Of a DNA stretch of 64,000 nt, positions 1-13,000 are shown one piece after another. The DNA comes from Varroa destructor. Lineage: Eukaryota > Arthropoda > Arachnida > Mesostigmata > Varroidae. The DNA lies in assembly GCF_002443255.2 (NCBI RefSeq), contig NW_019211454.1, forward strand, positions 55,049,823 to 55,113,822, given 5' to 3'. Every line of letters begins with the position of its first letter. Within the stretch, counting starts at the first letter, position 1. The notes under the pieces are model-generated. The model was not told the DNA's origin. It ran no database searches and saw only the letters and a list, made by a program, of their open reading frames with translations. A program made the position numbers and the translations under genes.

Positions 1-1341
1 AGCTGTAACAGATGCATTATCAGAGCACGCGAACTAGCATCAATGATAAAAGTAGCACTATTATCGTCGTCATAATCTATATATGACAGCTAGAAATACA
101 TAAACGGTAAATCGTTTCAAAGCAACACAAGTTTTCTTCACATAATATTAACAATTACATATAGTCATCTTTGGTAGTCCGCTAAGGTCCGCATGTCTAT
201 ACTAGGGAGTCTAAACGACCCAGCTAACCTAGAGTCAGATGCCAACTGAGCATACGGGCATGTCTCGCAAGAATCACGGATATTTAATGTACATACAATA
301 TACCTTAGTTCTCTAAGTGTGTAGTGTTAGTTTACTTCAACTACACCGGTGACTCAGTTAATTATTGATAATGTCTTTTTGACGTTCGATCGAAGAGTCA
401 TTATTTCTGGTTTTGGTAGGTGGCTGCGGTGCTAGCGGCTTTTCGACCCAACTCGGAAACATAAACAATGTTCTATTAGGGGAATCAAAAGCACCTTGCT
501 TCAATAGCATTTGTAGTGTATGGTATTAAGGTTTACGTACGAACAGTTACCGTAGTTTCTATTTTTTTTTCCCTTACACTCTGTCATATATGGCAAAGCC
601 ATCTGAGCTATGCTGGACTTCAACCTCGTTGCTTACTTCTGCTTTCAGAGCAGTAGAACTTGACTTCTAAAGATTTCGTTGCTTATGCAGCACAACTTCG
701 GCGCTGCCACTCGCATAAATGATGGAGTGAAGGTCGTTCAGCGCTAGCCCTGATTCAGGCGTTTGTCCTTCTGTGCAATAACCTTAAACATTAGAGCCTT
801 CATTATCCAAAAGATTAGGATCACTGTTTGTAATAGCCGTAGTAAACAACTTAGGTGGTACATCACTAAAAGGAGGTTGAAATGAAAGCCGCTGAACTAC
901 CCTAGAAGTATTACCGACTTCCACCCGATAAAAACACAATGATATTACGAAACAAAAAACCCGTTGGCTGGCTGACCATGGCTGAAGGCTTGGAGCCACA
1001 GAACCGAAACGGCCTTGGTTGCCCGAACGAATGTAGTCGTTACCGAACAGATTATCAAACTGAAGCGTAATTTACAATAACCTATTAGCTACCACGTATG
1101 TATCATATGGATAGGGTCGTTTGTTGTTGCACAGTGTAGCATAAACATATTACGACGGGCAGATTTAAGAACATTGTCGATCTGCTCTCAAGTGTGTGGC
1201 CAAAACATGCCCGTGTAGTCGATATGATGTGTAGAGATCAACAGGAAATCATCTCTAGGTTTAGATGGATAGAAAAACCTGGTGCGGCAGATCGTTTATT
1301 CCGTTTTGTCATGATGTGCTGCAATTCTTTCCTTGATCCAG
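1..1341 (+). other. Intron of the Cav3 channel gene, window-truncated
   Basis: This stretch lies upstream of the first recognisable channel exon. That exon opens with a pyrimidine-rich tract and a CAG acceptor at 1339-1341. No exon for domain III S1 or the start of S2 was found here on either strand, so those exons are probably outside the window. Short open frames are present but resemble no known protein. Confidence 0.6.
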
Positions 1342-1480
1342 GTGATCGCCAAAGGATTGTGGTACGGGCCTCATGCATACCTCAAGAGCGGATGGAACAA
1401 GATGGACGGAATGCTTGTCTCAATTTCGCTCATAGATTTTATGCTCACCATCGTCGCAGATGGAGGACCCCGCATTTTCG
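1342..1480 (+). other. Ca-alpha1T: Cav3 exon for domain III S2-S3, first exon in window
   Basis: The reading frame gives [19 protein letters not shown] and then a hydrophobic S3 ending in GGPRIFG. This matches the Cav3 pattern GLYFGEQAYLRSSWNVLDG. It is masked because a longer meaningless open frame overlaps it. The acceptor is TCCAG before 1342 and the donor is GTACGC at 1481. It ends in phase 1 and joins the next exon (2712) to rebuild Gly-Ile-Leu-Arg-Val-Phe. Confidence 0.93.
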
Positions 1481-4400
1481 GTACGCTCAATCCAAACTGA
1501 CATGCGTTTTTCTCATCCAGAGAGCTCCGAGTATTATGTAGCCCGTAAATGGTTGACTAAAAGTGAGGCATTTTTTGTTGCTAGAGCGCCTATTTCACAA
1601 ACATATTCAATGAAACTAGAAGACAGATACAAGACAGGGTAGGTTCATTCTCGTTCTTTCAGGACAATGTTTTAGAAATTCGGTAAGCGAGCAGCTCGAA
1701 GCGATGTTGTAAACAATATATTATAGGGTTTTAACTAGGTTGTCACGGAGGAGACGGACTGTTTCTAGTATGTTGTTATGAGATAATAATTTTTTTCAGT
1801 TTATATACATTTTTACAACTAATATTGAAACAACCAATACTACGTAGAATTTTTTTTTAAGATACGATTTTATCCACATCCCACTGTTTCAGTCTCTTCT
1901 TCTATCCTTCTGTTTTTTTATCGTACACGAAACCTATTTCTCCGAGTGTGATAAAATCAAAGTGTATTTTCTGTTGAGAATATCAGCTTGGTTTTCCAGC
2001 TAGAAATAATGATGCTAGGCACCAGCGAAAGCCATTTCTAGCCAAAAATTATATTGTTTTTGCATGTAGAAATTAGCTATTGCGTGAAACGCCGCATGTT
2101 GGACCCTTGACGATTACCATAAACATTCGTTATCATCGATTCTTTCGGTTTACCGCATTACAGATTATACACCGATACGAATACGATTCATTCTCTCATA
2201 AAAACAGGCAGCGCGATCTTTTCGGAGCTTCGCACTTGATGAAAGTAAAAACTTCGTTTTACGAAGAAGCACACTTTGACTTTACGCTGTTAGCTATGAG
2301 CACATGCCAATACTTTTTTATGTCCCTACGCTTGGTTTTGTAACATCTTATAGTCATCCTAAATCAGTCTGTCCAGTAACCTATAAAAATACGTGGTTAG
2401 CTTGGCATAACAGTCAGGCTCTGCCAGATGATGGGTATGAATAAAAGGCAAAGTGTGATCGGCTGCCATTTTCTAAAACAAATATAGGCGCCAGCACACG
2501 TTCAGTTACTGACTGCTTGAATATTTAAGCGGCAATCTAGTGGCAGATAAGAGCTTCCTATGACACAACGAAAGACTATGTATATATACAAGCGGCTGAC
2601 TGCTTACGGGCAGTCAATTATGAGTACATGTTCAACATACTGTCTGTAAAGCACAAAGGGCATGAGAAACTTGCTCTAAATATCCTAACTATTATTATTG
2701 ATAACGTTTAGGAATTCTCCGGGTGTTTCGCCTTCTGCGCTCCCTTCGGCCCCTGCGTGTGATCAACCGAGCACCGGGATTGAAACTTGTCGTGCAGACA
2801 CTTATGTCTTCACTGAGGCCTATCGGAAACATCGTCCTCATATGCTGCACGTTTTTTATCATTTTTGGCATCTTAGGTGTACAGTTATTTAAAGGTGAGA
2901 CTTGATTTAATTTCTTTTTCAAATAACAATTGCAATTACGCCGTGAATTTTGCTAAGATGATCAGTATTACACCATAGTGCGATGCAGTGGCTTACTACC
3001 CTGTAAACACGTACCGAACATATCCGGTAAACATACCCGAACTGTAAGAGTAAAGTTTTCAAAAATGAATGAGAATCATTATTATCATCGTTTTCAAAGG
3101 AAACTTACATAGGTGTTTTACGGAAAAAAATTGCCTGTTTTTTAATGGAAATAATTTTTTTTTAGCCAAACATCTGACGCCTCTACATTAGAAATTGAAC
3201 TTTACGTTTACCTATTAATTCTTCTATGTATTGAAATATGAGGTAAGTGTTTTCGTTTGGCTTGTTTTGTTTTAATTAAATACACGTATTGCAGGATCAT
3301 TCTACTATTGTGAAGGACCAGATGTAAAGGACGTAATGAATAGAGCACAGTGTGAGGAGAAACCCGGGTATCAGTGGGTCAACCGAAAGTACAACTTCGA
3401 CAACCTCGGACAAGCGCTTATGGCGTTATTTGTGTTGTCTTCCAAAGTACGTTTGCTCGCGTGTTTCGACATCGAAGAATTTCAATTTGTTCTACAGAGC
3501 GTTTTTTTTTACCGTCCAGTCGTCTCTGAGATTTGTTCAGATACATTTGTTTATTCTCTGGCGTTAATTTGATAATAACTGATTATCCTCTGATCGATAA
3601 TTAAATCTGCTAATATGTTACCTTGTAAATGTAAATAGAACACGGTGGTCCAATTACTCGGTGTGATGCTACTTACGCAATCCTTTGATTAAATCGGGCT
3701 ACTTATTGTTCATTTCCTGTTCATGGTCACAACTAATCTCCGGTTCCGACATTTTATGAAAAATGTATATTATAGGCAAGTACTTTGCACTCATTTTCGC
3801 TGATATCATTCAGTCCTATATAACAAATATAACAGTTGTCGGAACGCTCATTTTATTGACCTTGACATAAGCAATGCATATGAAGAACACGTGCTTGTTA
3901 GGCTAAATATCCGTACTCATTTTTCTTGTGTTGTCACAGGATGGCTGGGTAGACATCATGTACTCAGGCCTCGACGCAGTGGGCGAGGATCTTCAACCGA
4001 TAGAAAACTTCAACGAATGGCGGCTCTTATACTTTATCTCTTTTCTCCTACTCGTGGCCTTTTTTGTGCTCAACATGTTCGTGGGAGTAGTTGTTGAAAA
4101 CTTCCACAGGTGCCGCGAAGAACAGGAGCGTGAGGAGAGAGCTTTGCGAGCTGCCGAACGGGCACGCAAACTTGAGAAGCGTCGAAGACGTAAGCAGCGC
4201 ACGTTAGCAATTCTAATATTTCTTTATTGGATATAGCAGCCACTTTAATCGCTCTAGAGATTCCAAAGACATCACAATGCCTCTGTTGAGCAAAAGTTAT
4301 TGAGCGTCGAATATTGGAGCACGTCCTTATCACTCCATAGTTGAAAAAACAACAACTGTCATAAACGAAGTTATTTTTTGCAATTATAGGGTATTTATGT

Positions 4401-7400
4401 GATGCTGCTATTACAATATAGCTAAAATTAATCGTAAATGTGGATGATCAATGTTAGCCGTATCTATATAGACCTGGATTAAAGCTATTATAACGTGGAA
4501 ACTTATCGTTGTTGCACTTTATTTCCTTACTCTACTCTGTCGAATGCGACGATATACAGAACTTCGTGAGCCGCCCTATTACGCCACTTACTCGCCCGGC
4601 CGACTATTTACTCACAATATGGTGACGTCGAAATACTTCGATCTCGCCATCGCGGCTGTCATTGGCCTCAACGTTGTCACAATGGCACTTGAATTCTACC
4701 AGATGCCACTCGAGCTTGAATATGCTCTAAAGATTTTTAACTACTTCTTCACTGCCGTCTTTATTCTCGAGCTGGCTATGAAACTCATCGCTTTGGGGGC
4801 TCCTCGATATTTGATGGATAAATGGAATCAGCTTGACGTTGTCATTGTAATATTATCTATCATGGGTAAGTACTTTATCAGTAAATGCCATAGAATCTTT
4901 TATTGATTTTTTTTTAGGACTTCTTAGCTTAGCCGAATTACACTCAAACCCGTTTAAATGGTCAGCAACGGAATTTAGATTGACATATAACTACATATTT
5001 ACCTTAATTTTAACCATTCATCAAGGGTTAGATGCAACCTTACCCGTTTGTACTTGCTGGTCTGTTAATGATGTTAATAAATCTCGTCGGCAGGTATCGT
5101 TCTAGAGGAAATGAAGAGTGGCTTCATCCCGATTAACCCGACGATCATACGGGTCATGCGTGTGTTACGAATCGCGCGCGTCCTGAAACTCCTCAAGATG
5201 GCGGATGGAATACGAGCTCTGCTGGACACCGTCATGCAGGCACTGCCACAAGTCGGCAACCTGGGTCTGCTATTCTTCCTGCTGTTCTTCATATTTGCAG
5301 CGTTGGGTGTTGAACTTTTTGGTAGATTGGAGTGTAATGACGAATTTCCCTGCCAAGGATTAGGAGAGCATGCGCATTTTCATAATTTTGGTAAGTCCTG
5401 TTACAAGCAAGTGGTGTAGTGGAGACTCTGTCCATATATACAGCCTACATGTGTACGCGCTTATAAAATTTACATTATATACAGTATATACTATTTTCCG
5501 TTATCATCTATCATTCCGTTCTAATCATTATTTTTATAATGATTAGTTATGTTATGAGGAACTTCCTGAACCATAGGAAGGGCATAAGATTTTTCAAATT
5601 ACTTTTTAAATTTTATATTATTCTAAGTTACTATATTTATATATAAGTTAATATATTTCTTGAATGCAATCTTCTTCAGTCTATCTCGGGGAAACAAAAG
5701 CATAGTTAGGTGAAGTCAGCTAAAAAGGGAAAGAGATAAATAAGGGTAGAGCTTTTTCCGATAAAAAGGTTTTGGATTATTTACCGTCTTTGAATGGCTA
5801 AAATTTTACTGACAACCGGTAAAATGATCATAAAAATTTGCATTTTTATAAAGCATAAAAACAAGAAGCTGGTAAAAACAGAAAATTCGCGTTCAGAGGA
5901 GCCGGAGTTAACTTCAAGAGATGCTGCTACCGCGAAGATTACGAAAGCCATATTTTACAAACTTAAATTAAAAAAGTAGTTCAAGTCCGGCAGCAGATCT
6001 AATATAAAGCAAATGAATTAATGCTATGATTTACTCTCTATATAAAAAAAAAAAGTCGACTTCTGTGATTCCAGACAAGGTAGGTTCAGGTCCTTTCGTG
6101 CGGAAACGTTTCGTATAACGTATTGACTGAAATATCAGTCTACGTATACGTGTATATGTCACAAATACATTCGTTATATTAGATTAGTTTAACACTGCGC
6201 TACAGAACATACCTTCTATACAATATTCGTAGAACAATTTAAGTTTGCTTTGGAAATGTGATATAGTTCTGTGTAGGTTCCCTGTTTTGAATGCGGGGAT
6301 GTTAAATTCGTCTTTTTTATGGGCCCTTGCTTGCTATAATAGTGCGGGAAAAGATAACCAGTTTCTAGCCTTCCGTTTTTTTCAATGGAACATTTGATGC
6401 ATACATGCTAAGAGACAAAAAAAATGCCGATTATTTCATTCGTGTAACGCCGGTGCGACTCTATATTTAATATTGAACAGGTATGGCATTTCTAACGCTG
6501 TTCCGTGTAGCTACGGGAGACAACTGGAATGGAATCATGAAGGATACTTTGCGGGACAAATGCGACGCGGCGTCCGATTGCGTAAGGAACTGCTGCGTGT
6601 CGCCTGTCATCGCCCCGTTGTACTTCGTCATCTTTGTCCTCATGGCGCAGTTTGTCTTGGTTAATGTGGTCGTCGCCGTGCTCATGAAGCATCTTGAAGA
6701 GTCCCATAAGCAACAGGACGACGATCTTGAAATGGAGGTTCGTATTCACTTATTAAGTTAAATCCATTTTTCATCTAGGCAGCGTTTCCCGATATATCTA
6801 CGGGTGACTATTAACACCTGTCTGGAATTATGAACGCGAACCGGTATTCTACATGTATCGTATCGGAATCATTTCAGGCGGAATTACTAGAAGAGGAGCT
6901 TGAACGCCAAATGGCCGCAGCGACTGCAGTAGCTCGTCAGCAGCAAGCCGCTGCCGCGGCCGCTTTTCAGCAGCAACAGCATAGGCCGATCATCAAGATG
7001 TCATCATTACCTTCGAATTTTGTCTTCTACTTCGCTTCCGATAACAACAGCAGCAACAGCAATAACCTCACTAGCAATCTAAGTAACACCGCAGCAGAAG
7101 CCTCGACAGGCAACCCACCAGTAGCTAAAACCACGACTGCAACTTCAGCCGCTACAAAAAACGCTACGAATAAGAACAATATGCTAGCTTCAATAACTGC
7201 CGCCCATAGTGATAACGTTCACATCACCCAAGCTCAAGTATGTAGTGGCTAGGACATACTGAATGTTGATAAACGTGCATATAAAAGTCCAGTTGATTGC
7301 ATATTGGAAACTACCTTGTTATCATTGGTTACCGGAAGCCTACCAAGTAAAAGCACAATGCTGCCGATGACCGATTTGAAGCTCTTTTCTGAGTTCTTGT

Positions 7401-9419
7401 TTGAAAATGTTAACACGGAAATCCCGTTCTAGCATGCTAGCTCTCACTTAATTTTATTGCGGCGTTGTGGGGGTCCATTCAACGGTAGTTTGCTCAACAA
7501 TACCAGTGCCCATTAAAATCACGCCTTCCTCTGTCCTTGGCCGAGCCCCTTTTCTTACTTTCACAGTAGTTCGAAGCTTCTCTATTTTCATCGTGCTCGT
7601 TTCTATTTGTCAGTGTAGTTAGTATCAGGACGTATTCATTTTTGCGGTCGCATTCTCTCTTCTGTTATTGTATGATTGAAGTACATACGTTTATCACGTA
7701 TACCTCTATGCGCTTCAGATAAATGTGAACTCGACATATTCGGCAAGTTGTGGCGGTTATAACTATTATGAGCTCGACTCGCTGAAGAAGGTAACAGTAG
7801 CGGATTTACGCAGTCCCCAGTCCTCGCCTGAAAAGGACGAACAGATGGATGAGCGACGGCTCCACCAAATATCATTGCCGCAAACCTATCCAGGTAACTA
7901 GGTCACAGGAAAAATGTTCGTAGCCTTTTTATTAGCGAGTTTCTGCGCTGCTTCCATATCACTGAAGTGGTATTTATATAACTAGAAATAATACTTGTGT
8001 AACTAAGTTCGACATTTTCGAAATACTTCTTGACGTGTAATAATTATTCCTACTAACCAGCTAATGACTACTTGTATTTGTTCGCGCTCAGACTACCCGG
8101 ACCCCGAAGGCGAGGAGGGCTGTGGCGTGGAAGGCAGCGGCCTTAGTTCAGCAGCATCACGCGGCCGAAGTCATGGCTATGGAGCGATAGGTTATCAGGC
8201 TGGAGGGCCGTCCGCCTCAACTTGTTGCAGCCACAGCCCGTGTCCCGACGACATCGACGACGAGTCCCAGCAGTTGTTTGACGACGACGAAGACACGAAC
8301 CGGAATACTTCCGCTAGGTAGTTGGTCCCACAGCCGCGAAAACGCTTTCTACTAGCGCATCCCCTCGCCGCCTCGCTTTCCATTTGAAAGGCGCTGCCAC
8401 CATGCAAGCAATGCCAGAGCACAAAAGTATACTGCGTAGAATAAGATTCGTATTTCGCTTGTACGAGCTGTGTTAGGCAACGGAATATCTGCAGAGGTCA
8501 GAATTGAATTCGCATTATGGCCGTTGACGTCCTTTAATATTTTGATCAATGTTACCAAGGTTTTAATTGGCATGGTCGTCTGTAATAATATTTCTTTATT
8601 TAACTTAAGTTCAGTTGTTTCAACAAAAACAACTCTCAATACACGAATATCTGCAGAGTTTTTATCACATGACACATAGATGCAAATATTCAGTGTGCCA
8701 GCATGTGACAAGAGAGGTATTCAACTTATTGTTCATATAGAGAATTTTAAATTGTACCATTTATCAGCATATGATAATATGCAAAGGAACATCTTTTTCG
8801 AATAGCTATAAAAAAAAAAAAAAGCCACACAACTTTTGTAATTATATAAAATTTACAATAGGTGTATGATAAAATATTTCCAATAGTAGCTAGAGCGTCA
8901 ATTCTCTATGGCGCCGACGTCATCAACACCGACAAGAACATTGTGTGTCTTTGTGAACGCTTTGACGCAAATGTTACAGAGACGAACAGGCGATCGTCGC
9001 GTCGTTCGCTGATCTGTCCGTCGGCGGCGAGGAGTCATGGACAGACCTATTTAACAGCGATGCTAGCTGCTGGTCTTCGACTAGGTGAGAATACAGTGTT
9101 ACGTAAAATCACTAACTCGACAGATTTTACACGAAGTGGCTTATCACCCAAATTTGCGCATAAATTTTTATAAATATGCATTGCATTATCTATTTCGACC
9201 GCTTGAGTGTTCGTACATCGTGTTTTCATGCAGTTGCAAAGCGTTTTCTATCCCAAATCACTTTTGGACAGCTGGCGGTTGAACAATAATTGAACGCTCA
9301 CAGACTAACTGTCCTTCAGTTCCAGCTCGACGGGAAACGGTCAAGCGATGACCCAGCTGCAGAGGAAGCCCCCCCTTGCAGAAGTCGACTGCAGCCTCGA
9401 CGGGCCCACTTCGGATTAG
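1342..9419 (+). CDS. Ca-alpha1T: T-type (Cav3) voltage-gated calcium channel alpha-1 subunit, 3' part
   Basis: The gene encodes the pore-forming subunit of a low-voltage-activated calcium channel in the plasma membrane. Exons are 1342-1480, 2712-2894, 3295-3446, 3940-4189, 4560-4865, 5094-5390, 6481-6737, 6878-7237, 7719-7893, 8092-8317, 8980-9084 and 9320-9419. All have GT/AG borders and the phase agrees at all eleven junctions, giving 849 codons plus TAG. Residues 1-46 are the domain III S2-S3 region. The domain III S4 voltage sensor follows with [17 protein letters not shown], then S5, the pore (SSKDGW, selectivity Asp 159) and S6 ([13 protein letters not shown]). Domain IV begins near residue 255, with S4 [16 protein letters not shown] and pore TGDNWNG (Asp 456). 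The two pore Asp residues fit the EEDD ring typical of Cav3, as opposed to EEEE of Cav1/Cav2. The III-IV linker is Glu/Arg-rich. After S6 the cytoplasmic tail is Ala/Gln-rich, then Asn/Ser/Thr-rich, then acidic. Domains I, II and the start of III are upstream of the window. The family call is very secure; the last two exons are inferred from phase and splice sites. Confidence 0.95.
1481..2711 (+). other. Cav3 intron
   Basis: An AT-rich intron bounded by GTACGC and TTTAG. It contains short open frames with no recognisable similarity. Nothing else is supported. Confidence 0.8.
5391..6480 (+). other. Cav3 intron, domain IV S5 to pore
   Basis: A 1.09-kb intron with donor GTAAGT and acceptor GAACAG. 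It is strongly AT-rich and has a lysine-rich 61-codon open frame that I regard as chance. It separates the exon ending FHNFG from the pore exon starting [15 protein letters not shown]. Confidence 0.85.
8318..8323 (+). promoter_or_regulatory. Splice donor overlapping an in-frame TAG
   Basis: The exon ends ...GCT AG and continues GTAGTT. If the donor is used, the in-frame TAG at 8319-8321 falls in the intron and the phase-2 exon joins 8980. If the intron is retained, the channel ends here. The phase match with both downstream exons supports splicing, though GTAGTT is a weaker donor than GTAAGT. Confidence 0.65.
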
Positions 9420-9511
9420 AAAAGCCGAAATGGAACCGCTATTGGGTAACGCGTAACAGCAGCAAGAGCAACAGATTCCACCTCTGCTGCAAGCTCCATC
9501 AACAAGGCGTA

Positions 9512-9602
9512 AATAAAATGAGCACACATATTACACATTGGACAACATTTTCAGTTCAATCAGAAATCAGAGAAGCGACAGGACGCATGGCGAGACAATA
9601 AA
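9512..9602 (+). terminator. Candidate polyadenylation signals of the Cav3 gene
   Basis: Two AATAAA hexamers occur at 9512-9517 and 9597-9602, about 95 and 180 bases after the inferred stop at 9419. Their position suits a short 3' UTR. The hexamer is common in AT-rich DNA, so this is suggestive only. Confidence 0.35.
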
Positions 9603-9931
9603 TAACAAGGGCATATGTAGAAAAACGTACCCCGTCGCAGCGGTTCAGTTCACTCATAGTCCTGGTGGAACCCGTCGAACAACTTCCAGCCAAATCACCA
9701 ATCTCTAAAAGCACTCAACCTTCCGCCAAAATAACATCAACAACAGGATATTAATCCTAATGCATAGTACAGTACATATGAATATAAGCAATTATAATGG
9801 GCCAAGAGCTACTTATATAAGCTAATAATGCAAAAGACATAAAAAGGAAAGCGTGTTCATTCTTAAGCAGCGTGACGAATGTAAGCATGAAAAAAGGCTA
9901 GCTAAAAGTGAGCATATGATGCGTCAGTGGA

Positions 9932-9935
<4 letters not shown>

Positions 9936-10007
<72 letters not shown>
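9936..10007. repeat. Compound (TA)n(GA)n microsatellite
   Basis: A run of alternating TA to about 9964 passes directly into GA repeats up to about 10007, interrupted once by GCGA. This is a simple tandem repeat downstream of the calcium channel gene. Confidence 0.95.
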
Positions 10008-10011
<4 letters not shown>

Positions 10012-13000
10012 CTGTAATCGAAATTCAGCCAGCCTTGAAGATCTACCTAAATGAAAATGATTCAATTGAACTAAATTGAATAGTTCAGTCATTATTTAAA
10101 TCATCATTACACCAAACAGTAGCGCTTGTTAAATCATTATGAACTGATGATCGAGCTATCGATAGACTATTGAATTGGCGGTAAGTATCGTCAAGCACGA
10201 GGCAATCAGGTTTGTTCTCTTCGGTTAGATTGGATTGACAATGTTAACAAAGATCTCTTTAATGAGTGTATGAGGTTAGTCTCGGAAAAATAGATGATTT
10301 TGACTGCAGACTAGTCAAGAATATTTATTGTATAAGTATGGTTGACATAACCCATATATGCAGCGTGTTTGTCTTATACTGAAGTTTCAAGTCCCCCTTA
10401 TGAGTTTGCAACGATATTATCCCTTGCTAAAATTAGGTCAACGGCACCATTATGGTTGAAGGGCATATATTGGGAATATATAATAGAAACAATCGATTAG
10501 ATCTTGCCGAAATGTTCTACGAATGTAGATAAATTGATCTTTCGTATGCAACGAATGCGGCAATTAGTATAAATTATAAAATTAACGATTATCGAGGGTA
10601 AGCCAATGGCACGCTTGTTGCTTGTGTTTGATGTGTGTTTGGACGAATCATGATTAATATTTACAGGCACACAGCAGATATTCTGTGCTCGATGGTAATA
10701 ACCTGATAATAATGCGATGAAAAAAATGGGTATAAGGAGAGAGACAGAGTAAAAAAGACGGAGTTTCACAAATGACCACTCCCTTGAATGGAGTTAAATA
10801 GAGGAACTAAACAATCAAGTATGCCAGTGGCACCAGTCGCCCCCATTTCTCTCTACATAGGCATCTCATCCACCTTCTATGCATGTTTCCGCCCCTTAAG
10901 TATATCTAACATCGATCCCCCGAAGAAATCGAAACACAGCAAATCTAGTGCCAGAAAAATGGTGCGTTGTGTGTTAAGCTTTAGCGATTTCCTTGGGCTG
11001 TTTCTTCCACTCACCCGCGCAAAACCCCAAGACAGAACCGGGACAACTGAGAGTGGTTAGAGGGTGCTACCTAGATACGCGGATTGAAAAAGGCGCTAAT
11101 AGCCGTGGTTTAAAATAGGACACAAAAACAGCGAGACACAGGTACTAACATACACTTACAAAGATACACGAGATATAAATGCATAGTAATAATTAGAGAT
11201 AGTAGTAATAATGATATTAAAGTGAGTGATACGACTAAATGCTACTAATCATACAGCACAATAGTCAAAAGATATATCACTAATAACATACTGACGATAG
11301 TGTACCCGTACAAGCTACCGACAGAGAGAGCGCATTTTGTCAGCCAAAAAGTACATACACACATATGAAAAGAAATAAGCAAAAAGTCACCAACTATTAT
11401 AAGTATATTTGCCAACGAGGTACAGGCATGTGTACGCGGATAATACCGGTAATGAACACTATACAAATAAGTGAACAGCGAAGACTAGAATAGCGAGAAC
11501 CGATAGTCCAGATATGCTATGATTACCATTACACGCGGTTGGGTGCGCGTCCAAGCAGCGCAAAAAGTGCCTAAACGCAGCAGAAAGTAAAGAGGCTTTG
11601 CTCGAAAACGAAACTTAAGCCTGCTACCGCTCTTACTGAATTTAGGAAACTTATTGTGTTAACATTATTTTAGGACGCATTTACGGTACTGAAACCCCAG
11701 CTTCTAGAAAGAAAAATGTCGCATGTTTATTACAGTATCCGTATTCCTAGATATTGTGCGTTATTGTATTGCTATTGATGAAATATTTTAAGTCCTAAAA
11801 ACATCATTTGTATTATTGATAAACGCTAGCGACCTTTAGAGTAACAACAGAAGTAAAGCGAAGCGCATTAAGTAGGCGACCCTTGTCAGCCGGTTGGACA
11901 GGCCAAACGACCTTTACTGTTGTCTCTGTATGTCACCATACGGAACTGAAGGTCAGAGCACTAACGTGTAACGTACATAAACACACATACAGGCCGGGTC
12001 GTTTAAAGCCGCTTCAAGTGTCGTGCCGGCCGCCTTGGTACGCCAGTAGTTAAATGTCTTAACCAGCTAAACAGCAACCACCCCATCCGTTAGCTTGGAC
12101 GATCGCACGTACATTTTTGTGGCAATTTTGCCCCTGTTTTGGTCCTACCAAATTATATATAGTTATTGCAAAATATAGTTCTTGCTTCTTTTTGTGCGCG
12201 GCTCTACTGTCCCGGTATCGATATACAATCTGTAGAGCTAAACGAGAATCGCGACAAAACGAAAGTGGGGGTCTATTTCTTGTACCCAGTTAATTTCTTC
12301 TTTATTAGAAAACGGACCCTGTGAGTAACACGGTGTACAACTGGTAAAAGTTAGCTGTACAAACGCGAGAGTTGATTGATCACACTATGCGGCCCTGATA
12401 TTCTTAAAGGATTTGCGGAGATTAGGTAAAGTGAAAAAAATCAAATAACAGTGAGGAACATCTGGAGTAAGTTCTGGCTGTATTTACTTAAGTAAATACT
12501 TTTAAGTGAAGCAATAGAAAACTGGTTCGAGCAATTTCTCATTGATTTAGAATTCCAACAAAATATTTTGCATCTCTTAGAAGGGGTTATGTGTGTTTCA
12601 TTGAAGAGCACAATAGATGGGAGGGAAGCGCCTTTTTGAAAAGTGCAAAGATAATAATCAATGATAATTCTATCTTGCGTTATTAATGCCCGCTGCCCGA
12701 AAGTGCTCGATTTAAAAAGCCAGTTGAAGACTGCCTCAACGTGCGCTCTGTGGAATTATTTACTGAATATGTGGCACATGGGTGCAGCTAGCGGCAATCC
12801 CAACTACTACGGGCGTATAAGCCAATCAACACCAATACGCGATTTTGTCGATTGAATAATGCCGTGACGGCAGAATCACAGAAGTTAAGATGCCCTCTGC
12901 GACAGAGGAAACGGGGCAGTCGTCGCACGCACCGACGTAACTGTACATGGCCGAACAGCATATAGGTTCATGTGAAACACCATTTTACCGATGCTTTGTG

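Noticed and set aside
1194..1541. 115-codon + strand open frame
   Set aside because: It overlaps the true domain III S2-S3 exon of Cav3 in another frame and has no domain of its own.
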